Assembly (NCBI GenBank): GCA_945877355.1 | Contig: CAMCRT010000003.1 | Coordinates: forward strand, 1-64,000 | Source of the DNA: an uncultured Mitsuokella sp. | Lineage (GTDB): Bacteria; Bacillota; Negativicutes; Selenomonadales; Selenomonadaceae | Direction of reading: 5' to 3' | Length of the DNA: 64,000 nt | Part shown: positions 41,751 through 51,800 of the stretch, piece after piece | How the letters are laid out: the number at the start of each line of letters is the position of its first letter | How positions within the stretch are numbered: the first letter of the stretch is position 1 | Program-made: the position numbers and the translations under genes | The notes under the pieces: generated by a model | Seen by the model: the letters and a program-made list of their open reading frames with translations, nothing else | Database searches by the model: none | What the model was told of the DNA's origin: nothing

Positions 41751-43139
41751 TTATTTTGCCCCCTCCATGCGGGAAAGGAGCGTGCGGGCCACATAGACGC
41801 CGGAGGCACCCGCCTGGGAAAGGCCCCGGGTCACGCCGGCCCCATCGCCTGCCGCAAAGATATTCGGATGGTTCGTCTCCAGCTCCTTTGAGAGGACGAT
41901 GCGGGAGCTGTAGAACTTCACCTCCACGCCGTAGAGGAGCGTGTCGTCGTTCGCCGTGCCGGGGGCCAGCTTGTCGAGGGCCTGGATCATCTCGATGATA
42001 TTGTCGAGATGGCGCTTCGGCAGCACGAGGGAGAGGTCCCCTGGCGTCGCCTGGAGCGTGGGCTCCAGGAAGCTGTGGCCCATGCGGTGGGCGTTCGTGC
42101 GGCGTCCCTGGATGAGGTCGCCAAACCGCTGCATGATGATGCCGCCCCCCAGCATATTGGAGAAGGAGGCGATGCGCTTGCCGTACTGGTGGGGCTCCCG
42201 GAAGGGCTCCGTGAAGTGGTTCGACACGAGGAGCGCAAAGTTCGTATTGTGGCTCTGGAGCTTCGGGTCGCTGTAGGAGTGGCCGTTCACCGTCACGATG
42301 CCGTCCGTATTCTCCATGACCACGTGGCCGTGGGGATTCATGCAGAAGGTGCGCACCACGTCGCCGTAGCGCTTCGTGCGATAGAGGAGCTTCGCCTCAT
42401 AGACCTGGCTCGTGATGGGATCCCAGACCGCGTCCGGAAGCTCTACGCGGACGCCCACGTCCACCCGATTATTCTCCTGCTCGATGCCGAGGCGCTCGCA
42501 CTCCTTCGAGAACCACTCGGCGCCGGCCCGGCCCGGCACCACCACGAGATATTTGCCACCGATGCGCTCGCCGGACTCCAGCGTCACCGCATTGTCTCCC
42601 TTGCCGTCCGACTCGATGTGGGCCACGGGGGTCTTAAAACGGAACTCCACCTTGTCCTTCAGATACTCGTAGGTATTTTCCAGCATCCGGAGGTTGTTCT
42701 CCGTGCCCAGGTGGCGGACGCTGGCCTCCAGGAGGTGCAGGTCATGCTGCAGCGCCCGGTAACCGATATCCGAGCCCTTCGTGGTGAAGATCTCCGGCGG
42801 GGCCCCGTGCTTCTGATTGATCTTGTCCACATAGCGGATGAGGTCCATGACCTGGCTGTCCTTCAGATAGTCCCCGAGCCACCCGCCAAAGGCGGTGGTG
42901 AAGTTATACTTCCCATCGGAGAACGCCCCGGCGCCGCCAAAGCCCCGCATGATGGAGCAGGGCTTGCAGCCGATGCAGCTGGGCACCTTCCCAGCAGATA
43001 TGGGACAGACCCGGTGATAGATATCGCTCCCAGACTCCAGCACCAGCACCTTCAGATCCGGCTTCTTCTCCACCAGCTCATAGGCCGCAAACGTCCCCGC
43101 AGGCCCTGCTCCGACAATGATAACGTCATAGTTTTTCAT
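41751..43139 (-). CDS. FAD-dependent oxidoreductase of unknown substrate
   Basis: 462 residues. FAD-binding VGAGPAGTFAAYEL at the N-terminus and IFAAGDGAGVTRGLSQAGASG at the C-terminus. A cysteine-rich segment, CIGCKPCSIMRGFGGAGAFSDGKYNF, near residues 55-80 resembles large NAD(P)/FAD dehydrogenases of anaerobes. The gap 41530-41750 after the regulator contains no gene or clear signal. Confidence 0.85.
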   Translation of the reverse strand: MKNYDVIIVGAGPAGTFAAYELVEKKPDLKVLVLESGSDIYHRVCPISAGKVPSCIGCKPCSIMRGFGGAGAFSDGKYNFTTAFGGWLGDYLKDSQVMDLIRYVDKINQKHGAPPEIFTTKGSDIGYRALQHDLHLLEASVRHLGTENNLRMLENTYEYLKDKVEFRFKTPVAHIESDGKGDNAVTLESGERIGGKYLVVVPGRAGAEWFSKECERLGIEQENNRVDVGVRVELPDAVWDPITSQVYEAKLLYRTKRYGDVVRTFCMNPHGHVVMENTDGIVTVNGHSYSDPKLQSHNTNFALLVSNHFTEPFREPHQYGKRIASFSNMLGGGIIMQRFGDLIQGRRTNAHRMGHSFLEPTLQATPGDLSLVLPKRHLDNIIEMIQALDKLAPGTANDDTLLYGVEVKFYSSRIVLSKELETNHPNIFAAGDGAGVTRGLSQAGASGVYVARTLLSRMEGAK

Positions 43140-43173
43140 GGTGTATTCTGCTCCTAAGACATACTTCTATATA

Positions 43174-45294
43174 TTATGTAGCACTTTTCTGATCGTCCGT
43201 TTTGCGGTACCACTCGATGCGCTTCTCCCGCATCTCCGGCCACTGGCAGCCGCCGTTGTCCACGGCCTCGACGAACTCTCTGGCGAGGCTCTCCATTTTA
43301 TCCCATACAGCTCTGTCCTCGACAGGCTTTGTCGTAAAGCGATGATAGAGCTCCGCCTTTGCCTCTTCCATGTTGGTGCGGCCATCCTCATCGACGATTT
43401 CCCGGGACTCCACCCGGTACTCGTATTCCTTCGTCCGTATTGCCAGACGGAAGGGGATCCCCGGGAAAATGGACATGCTCACCGCATAGCCCCGCTCCTC
43501 ACCGCCAAATACCTTCGGGAGGCAGCCCGCTGCCTTTGGTTGGGGTACTCCGGTAAGATGCGCAATCGTCGGGAAGATGTCCACGCTGCTCGTCATCTCA
43601 TCTACCCGACCGAGAGCCGGCACGCCAGCCCCCCGCAGCATAAAGGCGGCCCCCACCTGGCGCTCGCTCAGAAGATAGCGCTCCTCGTCCGTATCAAACA
43701 CGGAGACGCCATGGTCGGAATACAGCACGACGAGGTACTCATCCTCCTGATAATTTTTCTCCAGATAATCAAAGAGGTAGCCCATAGCCCTATCTGTCGC
43801 ATGAATCCCATCGAGTACCCCCTGCTGATACAGCTCGTCATTGGGGAGATAAACAGACGTATCCTTTTGCACCCGGCGAACCGTATGTTTCTCCAACGGC
43901 ACGCGAGTATCTGTCTCCATGGGGAAGGAAAATTGCTTTGCATCCCAGGGATGGATATTCATGATATGAAGGGAAAGGTATTGATCCGTATCCGCGAGTG
44001 CCTTCAGGGAGGTGATTGCCCGCTCGACAATCTCGTGAGCTTTGAGCTCGTAGGAGTTGATGAGGAGCCACTCATAGCCGCTCATGGCCCCGGTGTAGAC
44101 CCCATCGCCGCCGCAGCCAAGGGCTGCCATATAGTAGCCGCGGCCCTTCAGTTCCTCCGAGAGGCACGCCACGTTCTCGTTGAGCTTGAGATACTGCTTT
44201 TCCTTGAAGAGCCGCGTCTGCGTAGGATAAAGGCTCGTCTCGATGGTCTGGACAGAGGGATAGGTGTACTCCGACACGGAATGATGGTCGTCGAAGATAA
44301 CGCCTCTTTCAAAAAAGCGCAGAAGGTTCGGCACATCCTGATAGCCTCGCTCCTTGACGACCCGCCAGGGAAGTGCGTCCAGCAGGATCTGGAGAACGAT
44401 CTTCCTTCGCTTCGGGCTATGCCCCAGCGGGATGGGATTCCCCACCAGGAAGGGACTGTCTGAGGAAAGAGAGAGCGCGCCTGACACACGAAAGGGGCAG
44501 AAGGACCATTTGCCGACCCAGCCTTCCACATGCTTCCCGCCGGAAAGAAAATCGATTTTCTGGCATTTCTCTTGCCCTGCAATCGGGAGGATTGCACCTG
44601 TCTCAGGGAGCTCAAGCCTGTGGTTTTCCTTTGCAGCAAGCTCCTCACCACGCATGAGTTCAAAGACAAAATCTCCTGCAACAATCCCCATCATATCCGG
44701 ATTATCCTTGATGGCAGCAAGAAGCGTCCCCTTTGCCCCAAACTGCTCCTGCACGGTGTATGCTCCGACAAAGTAGGGCTTATGGGGCGAGTCCACGTCT
44801 GGCAGAAATTCGCCAGCATACATGCCCGAGTAAGCCGCAAGTCCGTTTTCCGTCAGATGCATGCGCTCGTAGGCAAAGGGGGCGTAGTTGGACTGTCCTA
44901 GTCCAAGGGAAAGCATTTCGAGGTTCTCCTCCAGGTCCTTCCGGCTGCCCTGGTAGTCGAACTGCTCCCCATAGTGGCGGGAGAGACGGCCGCTAAAGAG
45001 GAAGGATTTGCCCACTTCACCCCTTTCCATATACGCATCCCTGAGGATGCGCCAGAGCTCGATATTTACCTTACGGGTGCGATAGGCCTTCTCCCCGTAC
45101 TCCAGTGCCACGTCCACATTTCCGTGGGTGAGAGCATAGCGGGCGTAGAATATCATGGCATCCTCATCCGTCTCGCGCCCTTTCCAGAACTCCGCCAGGA
45201 GTGCCAGGTACTCGTCGTCGAATTTCCCCTGGCTCAGCCAATCCGCCAGCTTGTAGAAAAGCTCGCTTCGCCTCTCCCGTTCCCTTTGCTCCAT
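43174..45294 (-). CDS. Sulfatase-like protein with TPR-like N-terminus
   Basis: 706 residues, no signal peptide or membrane helix. N-terminal 110 residues are helical and TPR-like (SQGKFDDEYLALLAEFWKG, AYRTRKVNIELWRILRDAYM). The alkaline-phosphatase superfamily domain starts near residue 305 (IVLQILLDALPW); the nucleophile region is YTYPSVQTIETSLYP and the metal-binding block is LYSDHGVSVF. It lacks the C/S-x-P-x-R motif of true sulfatases, so a phosphotransferase-type activity is plausible. Next to a C39-like gene. Confidence 0.75.
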   Translation of the reverse strand: MEQRERERRSELFYKLADWLSQGKFDDEYLALLAEFWKGRETDEDAMIFYARYALTHGNVDVALEYGEKAYRTRKVNIELWRILRDAYMERGEVGKSFLFSGRLSRHYGEQFDYQGSRKDLEENLEMLSLGLGQSNYAPFAYERMHLTENGLAAYSGMYAGEFLPDVDSPHKPYFVGAYTVQEQFGAKGTLLAAIKDNPDMMGIVAGDFVFELMRGEELAAKENHRLELPETGAILPIAGQEKCQKIDFLSGGKHVEGWVGKWSFCPFRVSGALSLSSDSPFLVGNPIPLGHSPKRRKIVLQILLDALPWRVVKERGYQDVPNLLRFFERGVIFDDHHSVSEYTYPSVQTIETSLYPTQTRLFKEKQYLKLNENVACLSEELKGRGYYMAALGCGGDGVYTGAMSGYEWLLINSYELKAHEIVERAITSLKALADTDQYLSLHIMNIHPWDAKQFSFPMETDTRVPLEKHTVRRVQKDTSVYLPNDELYQQGVLDGIHATDRAMGYLFDYLEKNYQEDEYLVVLYSDHGVSVFDTDEERYLLSERQVGAAFMLRGAGVPALGRVDEMTSSVDIFPTIAHLTGVPQPKAAGCLPKVFGGEERGYAVSMSIFPGIPFRLAIRTKEYEYRVESREIVDEDGRTNMEEAKAELYHRFTTKPVEDRAVWDKMESLAREFVEAVDNGGCQWPEMREKRIEWYRKTDDQKSAT

Positions 45295-45309
45295 CGTTCC
45301 ACTTCCTCA

Positions 45310-45945
45310 TCAGATAAAGTACTCAATCGTATTGGCCGCCGTCTTTTTCGTGCGCTCGTTAAAGAGGATGACCGCCTCCCGGTCCTCCACGGGGCCCAGG
45401 GCGTAGGGGGTGAGCTCTTCCTTATTAAAGCAGCCCTCCGGCACCCGGCGGTTGAAGGCGAAGGGATGGTCACAGTCGATGGTGATGCCCGTGCCGGAAA
45501 ACTCCGGCTTCTCGGCGGACTTCGGCAGGTACCAGGGGTCGAACATCAGGATCTCCTTCTCCTCCTCCCCCGTGAGGAGCGCATAGTGCTCCACGTCATA
45601 GAAAAGGCGCACGACGGCGACGCCGCCCCGGCGCAGGGCGTCGCTCACGTAGCTCTCCTGCCCCAGGAAGACCTGTCTCCCCGACAGATAGCGGCTGGAG
45701 AGCGGCAGGTTCGTCGCGTGACCGAAGCCGTCGAGCCAGTTCGACAGGAACATCATGGCCATGCGGCTCGTGCCTGCCCGGCAGGGCTCGCCCTTTGCAT
45801 TGTAGCAGTCAAGGCTGTACAGCATGATATTGCGGATGATTTCCGGCGGGATCTCCGCCCGCTCAAAAAGGAAGCTCACGGCGTTCAGCATTGTCGTGGG
45901 CCCGCAGTCATACTCGGAAAATTGATAGTGCAGCGGACTTTTCAT
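45310..45945 (-). CDS. C39-like cysteine peptidase family protein
   Basis: 211 residues. YQFSEYDCGPTTMLNAVSFLF at the N-terminus has the C39/BtrH-type catalytic Cys; EHYALLTGEE and MFDPW supply the His and Asp positions. No ABC transporter domain is attached. It begins 15 bases upstream of the sulfatase-like gene in one operon. A processing role is possible; the substrate is unknown. Confidence 0.7.
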   Translation of the reverse strand: MKSPLHYQFSEYDCGPTTMLNAVSFLFERAEIPPEIIRNIMLYSLDCYNAKGEPCRAGTSRMAMMFLSNWLDGFGHATNLPLSSRYLSGRQVFLGQESYVSDALRRGGVAVVRLFYDVEHYALLTGEEEKEILMFDPWYLPKSAEKPEFSGTGITIDCDHPFAFNRRVPEGCFNKEELTPYALGPVEDREAVILFNERTKKTAANTIEYFI

Positions 45946-46101
45946 CGCGTTCCTTTCCAGAAGGGCACGGCTATGTGCCTCCTCTCCTTCCTATTACTTT
46001 CTCATTATACAACAACTGCATGAGAAAGAACAACACACGCATATCCAAAACCGCCTTTTCTATGGTATACTAGAATAAGATTTCAGGATGGAGGTGATGG
46101 T

Positions 46102-46932
46102 ATGAATATCATAGAGGAGCTGGACAAACGGCGCAGGCGCCTTTCCCCGAAAACGCGCCTCACATCAGAAAACGGCATGGTCCTCGCGCAGGACAGCAAT
46201 GCTTTCCGCCGGATCCTGGCCATCGGCGATATCCACGGCAGCTACAGCCGGCTCATGCGCCTCTTTGATCGCATCGACTTCTGCCCCCAGGAGGATCTCC
46301 TGATTTTCCTGGGAGATATCGTGGACCGGGGCAGTGAGAGTGCCGAGTGCCTGCGCTTCCTCATGGATCTCCAGGAGGAGTCCCCCGCCGTCGCCGTCCT
46401 CACGGGCAACCATGAGGCGATGCTCATGGACTACTTCGAGAAGAACAGCATCCGGGAGCCCATGAATACAAACCACGGCTGGATCACCAGCGGCGGCGCC
46501 CCCACCTACGAGAGCCTCCGGGCCCTCTACGATGTCGATGCCCACCTGTATCGGGATGTGCTGGGCTTCCTGCTGTCCCTGGATCACATTGCTGCCATCG
46601 GAGAGGAATTTCTCTTCACCCACGCGGGCTTTTACCCAGGGGCCTCCTACGAAAAGCAGTACGACTCCATGCTGTGGCTGCGGGAGGAATTTCTGCGGGA
46701 CTACACGGGAGATAAGACCGTGGTGGTAGGCCACACCCCTGTCCAATGCTTCGACAGGCGGCGAAGGGCTCCCCTCGTCTTTTCCAATGGCGTCATCGAC
46801 TGTGACACGGGCTCCTTCCTGCCCGATGGCGCCATCACCTGCGTGGATGTGAAAGCGCGTACCTTCTGGCAAAGCGAGGGCGAAAAAGAGGAGCGCCCCC
46901 TTCCCCCTCCCATCCCCATAGCCCTTGCATAG
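46102..46932 (+). CDS. PPP-family metallophosphatase
   Basis: 276 residues. The PPP signature motifs GDIHGSYSRL, GDIVDRGSES and GNHEAMLMDYF, plus FTHAGF and VVGHTPVQCF, predict a two-metal Ser/Thr-type phosphatase or Ap4A hydrolase (PrpE-like). RBS GGAGGTG. Alone on the plus strand with its upstream gap at 45946-46101. Confidence 0.9.
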   Translation: MNIIEELDKRRRRLSPKTRLTSENGMVLAQDSNAFRRILAIGDIHGSYSRLMRLFDRIDFCPQEDLLIFLGDIVDRGSESAECLRFLMDLQEESPAVAVLTGNHEAMLMDYFEKNSIREPMNTNHGWITSGGAPTYESLRALYDVDAHLYRDVLGFLLSLDHIAAIGEEFLFTHAGFYPGASYEKQYDSMLWLREEFLRDYTGDKTVVVGHTPVQCFDRRRRAPLVFSNGVIDCDTGSFLPDGAITCVDVKARTFWQSEGEKEERPLPPPIPIALA

Positions 46933-46984
46933 CAACGGGTCTGATGCTGCTGAAAATTTTCTGGAAATATTTTTCAAAACCCTC

Positions 46985-47012
46985 TTGCATTCTGAAAAAA
47001 AGCTGATATAAT
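46985..47012 (+). promoter_or_regulatory. Promoter of the LysM protein gene
   Basis: TTGCAT - 16 bases - TATAAT, about 55 bases before the start codon. Confidence 0.7.
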
Positions 47013-47065
47013 CCAAGTTGTAAGGAAACATGACCTCAGGTTTTGCAGGATAAGGAGAGATCGAA

Positions 47066-47365
47066 ATGAAAAGATTGTGCAGCATCCTACTATTGGCTGC
47101 CCTGATTTTCGGCCTGACAGGGATTTCGGCAGAGGCAGCAGCGAATACGGCAAGCAAGCCCTATCAGCTCATCGAGACGAGCTACACGGTGCAGCAAAGC
47201 GATACGCTACGGAGCATCGCGGAGACCTATATGAAGAAGAACACCTACGGCCCCCGGGAGATTCGCGAGTTCGAGTCGGGCATCAAGGAGCTAAACCCAT
47301 GGCTCCTGAAGAAGGATGTCAAAAAGGGCGACGTGATCCGCATCAACTACTGGATCAAGGCATAA
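47066..47365 (+). CDS. Secreted LysM-domain protein
   Basis: 99 residues: signal peptide (MKRLCSILLLAALIFGLTGISAEA) and a single LysM-like domain (YTVQQSDTLRSIAETYMKKNTYG ... INYWIKA), which usually binds peptidoglycan. It is monocistronic: own promoter and a strong terminator. Confidence 0.87.
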   Translation: MKRLCSILLLAALIFGLTGISAEAAANTASKPYQLIETSYTVQQSDTLRSIAETYMKKNTYGPREIREFESGIKELNPWLLKKDVKKGDVIRINYWIKA

Positions 47366-47399
47366 AAAAGCAACCTCCGCTTTGGAGGTTGCTTTTTTA
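47364..47399. terminator. Strong terminator, both strands
   Basis: AAAAAAGCAACCTCC / GGAGGTTGCTTTTTT with a 5-base loop lies between convergent genes. Confidence 0.95.
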
Positions 47400-47415
47400 T
47401 GCCTCGTTTTCCCCA

Positions 47416-48714
47416 TTAGTACAAGAGCCAGGTAAAGTGGCTGGCGAGGTAGCTTCCTATGGTCTCGCCGATGTACTTCTTCCCATCGTAGTCCGGATGA
47501 AGGCCGTCCGTCGTGTAGTCCGCCCGGAGATTCCCGTAGGCATCCGTCAGAGGGCCCGTGATATCGATGGCGTAGCGCTGGCTCATGATCCAATGATTGA
47601 TATACTGCTGGTGCACCTGCCAGTCCGAGGGGGGCTGCTCCACCCCCGCCCGCCGCATGAGGGAGGGCTGGATGGGCGTCGGCGTGACGAATACGGGGAT
47701 GATGCCGTACATGTCGCACTTGTCCCGGATGGCGATGAGGTTGTCCACCGTAGCAGAGCCAAAGGTGCTGCCCCGGTAATCATTGACGCCCCCCATGATG
47801 ACGAGGACTCGCGGGGAAAAGGGCAGCACATCCTGCTCGAAGCGGTCCAGCATCTCCTGGGTCGTGTTGCCGCTGAGGCCGAGGTTCTTCACGGGGACGC
47901 TCGAATAGGTCTCCCAATCGTAGAGGGTGTAGCCCGGCGGCAGGCTCATGACGCCGCCCCCGTGGGTGATGCTGTCGCCGAGGGCTGCAAAGGGCGTGGG
48001 GCTCGTGACGGAAAACACGCTCTTCGGCGACCACTCCGTCAGGGGCTCGCCGGAGTCCGTGACGGCGCGGACCCGCCAGGAGTAGCTGCCCCGCACATTG
48101 AAGGGCTGCGAGTCGTACACATCATAGTCGTCAGCGGAAAGGGTCCGAAGGAGCCTCCCTCCCTCCGACTCGGAGCGCACCTCCACCTGATGATTCTTTG
48201 CACCGGCTGTCGGAATCCAGGAGTAGACGAGATACTCCGGCGTATAGGCCATCTTGCCGTACTCCGTCGTCGGTAGCGGCGCATCGGGATTCTCTGTCCC
48301 CGATGTGCTGAAGGGCAGCGGATCGCTGAAGCGGCCTATGGCATTGCCGTAGTAGTCCAGGGCGCAGACCTTCCAGTAGTAGCCCTCCGCCTCCTCGCCG
48401 AAGGAGCGCAGCGGGATGTCTACGCCTGTCGTGAAGACATCGTTCAGGGTGAGCGCGATGTTGTCGGGGGTATCCTCCGCCGACCGCAGCACGACGACCT
48501 GATATTTCACCGCATTCGGCACAGGCGCCCAGGTGACCCGCATGGAAAAGATGCGCTCCGGCCGCTTTTCCGGCAGTACGGAAGCGTGGCGAGGCGCGAC
48601 TGCCTCCCTGCCCTGTCCATTTCCGGGCACCGCCCCTGCCTCGGCGATGCTCCCTATTCCTGTGACAAAAACATTTGCGGCCATCAGCAGACCGCCAAGT
48701 TTCGATAGCTTCAA
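47416..48714 (-). CDS. Secreted SGNH/GDSL hydrolase with fibronectin-like domains
   Basis: 432 residues. Signal peptide to about residue 26, then two Fn3-like segments (TWAPVPNAVKYQVVV, YSWIPTAGAKNHQVEV, each with W/Y cores), and a C-terminal SGNH esterase: ALGDSITHGGG (Ser), GLSGNTTQ (Gly), MGGVNDYRG (Asn) and TTDGLHPDYDG (Asp-His). The substrate may be acylated surface polysaccharide. The TTG start at 48714 has GGAGGA upstream. Confidence 0.87.
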   Translation of the reverse strand: MKLSKLGGLLMAANVFVTGIGSIAEAGAVPGNGQGREAVAPRHASVLPEKRPERIFSMRVTWAPVPNAVKYQVVVLRSAEDTPDNIALTLNDVFTTGVDIPLRSFGEEAEGYYWKVCALDYYGNAIGRFSDPLPFSTSGTENPDAPLPTTEYGKMAYTPEYLVYSWIPTAGAKNHQVEVRSESEGGRLLRTLSADDYDVYDSQPFNVRGSYSWRVRAVTDSGEPLTEWSPKSVFSVTSPTPFAALGDSITHGGGVMSLPPGYTLYDWETYSSVPVKNLGLSGNTTQEMLDRFEQDVLPFSPRVLVIMGGVNDYRGSTFGSATVDNLIAIRDKCDMYGIIPVFVTPTPIQPSLMRRAGVEQPPSDWQVHQQYINHWIMSQRYAIDITGPLTDAYGNLRADYTTDGLHPDYDGKKYIGETIGSYLASHFTWLLY

Positions 48715-48787
48715 ATTTGTGTCCTCCCCGCATGAAATACTTTCCCAGCATACGCCTTTTTTATTAAATTTTTATGAAATCCTTCCA

Positions 48788-48815
48788 TAAAAAAACTGCT
48801 GCAAGAATGCAGCAG
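48788..48815 (-). terminator. Intrinsic terminator of the glycogen gene block
   Basis: On the minus strand CTGCTGC / GCAGCAG with a 6-base loop is followed by TTTTTTTATGG, 45 bases after the last gene. Confidence 0.88.
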
Positions 48816-48859
48816 GCGAAGCGACGGGCGCTTCCATAGGGGAATGGGGAATTTATGAC

Positions 48860-51800
48860 TCAACGCTCATATTTGGCGCTAAGCTCCTTGAAATAGCCAG
48901 CGTCTATCTTCTGGAGATAGTTTGGCTTCAGGCACCACTTCCAGTTGAGGCCGACGGTGCCGGGGGTGTTCATGCGGGCCCTGTCGTCGAGGCCCAGCAT
49001 ATCCTGCATGGGCACGATGGCGATGCGGGCATTGGAGGCATAGGCGAAGGTGATGAGCTTCTTCGCCACCTCCTCGGGGCGATTCTCATCCGCGTGGACG
49101 AGGGCCGCCACCGCAGAGCGGGTCGTGTCGTCAATATCCTTCTGGAACCAGCCTGCCGTCGTGTTGTTGTCGTGGGTCCCGGTGTAGACGATGCTGTTCT
49201 CGGGGGCCACGAAGCCCAGGCGGCCGTTCTCATTGAAGTGCAGAGTAAAGTGAAGCACCTTCATGCCGGGGAAGCCACACGCATCCCGGAGCTTTTCCAC
49301 GTCCTCCGTGATGATGCCGAGGTCCTCCGCCACGATGGGCATTTGCCCAAGATCCTTTTCGATCTCATCGAAGAAGGGCTTGCCCGGTCCCTTGCGCCAG
49401 CAGCCGTTGATGGCCGTCTCCGCCTTGCCGTCGATTTCCCAATAGGACTCGAAGCCGCGGAAATGGTCGATGCGGATGATGTCCACGGACTCGTAGAGCT
49501 TGCGGAACCGCTTCTTCCACCAGGCATAGCCGTCTTTCTTCATGGCCTCCCAGTTGTACTGGGGATTGCCCCAGAGCTGGCCCGTGGCGCTGAAGTAGTC
49601 GGGCGGGACACCGGCAACGGTACGGGGCGTGCCGTCCTCGTTCAGGTCGAAGAGACCTGGATTTGCCCAGACATCGGCGCTGTCCTGGGAGATGAAGATG
49701 GGCATGTCGCCCAAAATTTCGATGCCCTTTTCCTTGGCATAGGCATGGAGCCTCTCCCACTGGCGAGCAAAGACATACTGCTGGAACTTCACGAAGGCGA
49801 TGTGCTCCTCGTAGCGGCGGCTGAGCTCAGCGAGGGCCTTGGGCAGACGCTTCTTGAGGCCGTCGTACCACTCGGTCCAGGGCTTGTCGTGGCTCTCCCG
49901 CTTTGCCGCCAGGAACAGGGCGTAGTCGTCAAGCCAGTAGGCTTCCTTCTGGCAGAAGGCCTCGTAGTCCGCCTGGACGCCCGCATCCTTCTGGAAGCGG
50001 GTGAAGGCTTTCTTGAGGGCCTTGTGCTTGAAGCTTATGACCCGCTCGAAGTCCACAAAGGAGCTGCTGCCGGAGGCGTAGGACACCCGCACCTCCGCCG
50101 GCATGAGCCACTTGCGCTCGATGAGCGCATCGAGATCTATGAGGAGCGTGTTGCCCGCAAAGGCCGAGGGGGACTGATAGGGCGAGTAGCCATAGCCCAC
50201 GGGGCCGAGCGGCAGGATCTGCCAGACCTTCTGCCCGGCGGCAGAGAGGAAGTCGAGGAAGGCATAGGCCTCCTTCCCCAGGTCGCCGCAGCCGTATTTC
50301 GACGGCAGCGACGTGGGATGCAGGAGGACGCCTGCCTTGCGCGGGTACTTCCTCGGCTTCTCCCGATACTGGAGCAGGAAGCCCATGAGGGGCGGCACCT
50401 TTATCGTGAGCTTTCCGAAGCTCGTCTCGTAGACATTGTCCTCGTCGGTCACATCCACAAATGTGCCCTCGGCGAAGTCGCTGACATCCACGGTGACAGT
50501 GCGCTTCTCCTCCTTGTTGCGGTTGAAGACCACCACGAAGGCCTCGTCCTTCGCCTCCTGGCCGAAGACATCGCTCTCGCCCTGGATGGTGCGGGCGTAG
50601 GAGATCACGTCCCCCTCGCTGTAGAGCGGGAGAAGCGCACCCGTCTGGAGGGCGATGTGCTCATTACGCGTGTGGACCATGGCCCGGACGATATTGCAGA
50701 GGGCTGTGTCACCATTCTCCCAGGGATAGGGCCGACGGTTGTAGGGGTCCTTGAAGCCCTGCATGCCCACCTCGTCCCCGTAGTAGATGGAGGGGACGCC
50801 CGGGTACGTCATCTGCCAGAGTATCGCCATCTTCAGGCGCTGGATGCCGAGGGCATACTGCTCCTTCGTGAGCTTCGAGCGGCTCTGGGCGATGGCAGGC
50901 ATGCCCTCGTAGTAGGCCGCCTCGCCGAATATGGTCAGAGCCCGCTGGACATCGTGGCTGCCGATGAGGTTCATCATGGCATAGAAGTTTTCCTTCGGGT
51001 AGTTCTCCCGGAGGCTCTCAAAGCGACGCATGGAGTAGGCGCCATCCACGTGGCCCATCAAGAAGTCCAGGAGAATCTGGCGGAAGGGGTAGTTCATGGC
51101 AGAGTCCATTTCCCTGCCGCAGAGGTACTCCCTGGGCTGGCCGTAGGCCACCTTGTTCGACGCGTCCTCCCAGACCTCGCCGATCATGACGGCCTCGGGA
51201 TTCGACGCCTTCAGCTCCTTGAAGAAGGCCTGGGAAAAGGCCGCCGGCAGCTCGTCGATGACATCGAGGCGCCAGCCGCTGATGCCCTCGCCGAGCCAGT
51301 GGTGCAGGACGCTGTCCTCCTTGTTGATGATGAAGTCCATGTAGGAGGGCGTCGTCTCCGTCACGTCCGGCAGGGTGTCAAAGTTCCACCAGCACTCGTA
51401 CTCATAGGGGAAATTGCGGAAATTGTACCACTCGTAGTAGGGGGATTCCTTCGATTGGAAGGCTCCCAGCGTGTCGTACTGGCCGTATCGGTTGAAGTAG
51501 CGGCTGTTGCTGCCCGTATGGCTGAAGACGCCATCCAGGATGATGCGGATACCCTTTTCCCTCGCCGTGTCCACCAGATGCCGGAAGTCCTCGTTCGTGC
51601 CGAGGATCGGATCGATCTTGTGGTAGTCGCCCGTATCGTAGTGATGATTGCTCTCCGACTCAAACACGGGGTTCAAGTAGATGACGGAGATGCCAAGATC
51701 CTTCAGGTAGTCGAGCTTTGACTCGATGCCCTTGAGATTCCCGCCGAAGAAATCGTAGGCGATGATCTCCTTCGTGTCCGGGTCCTTGTAGTAGGACGGA

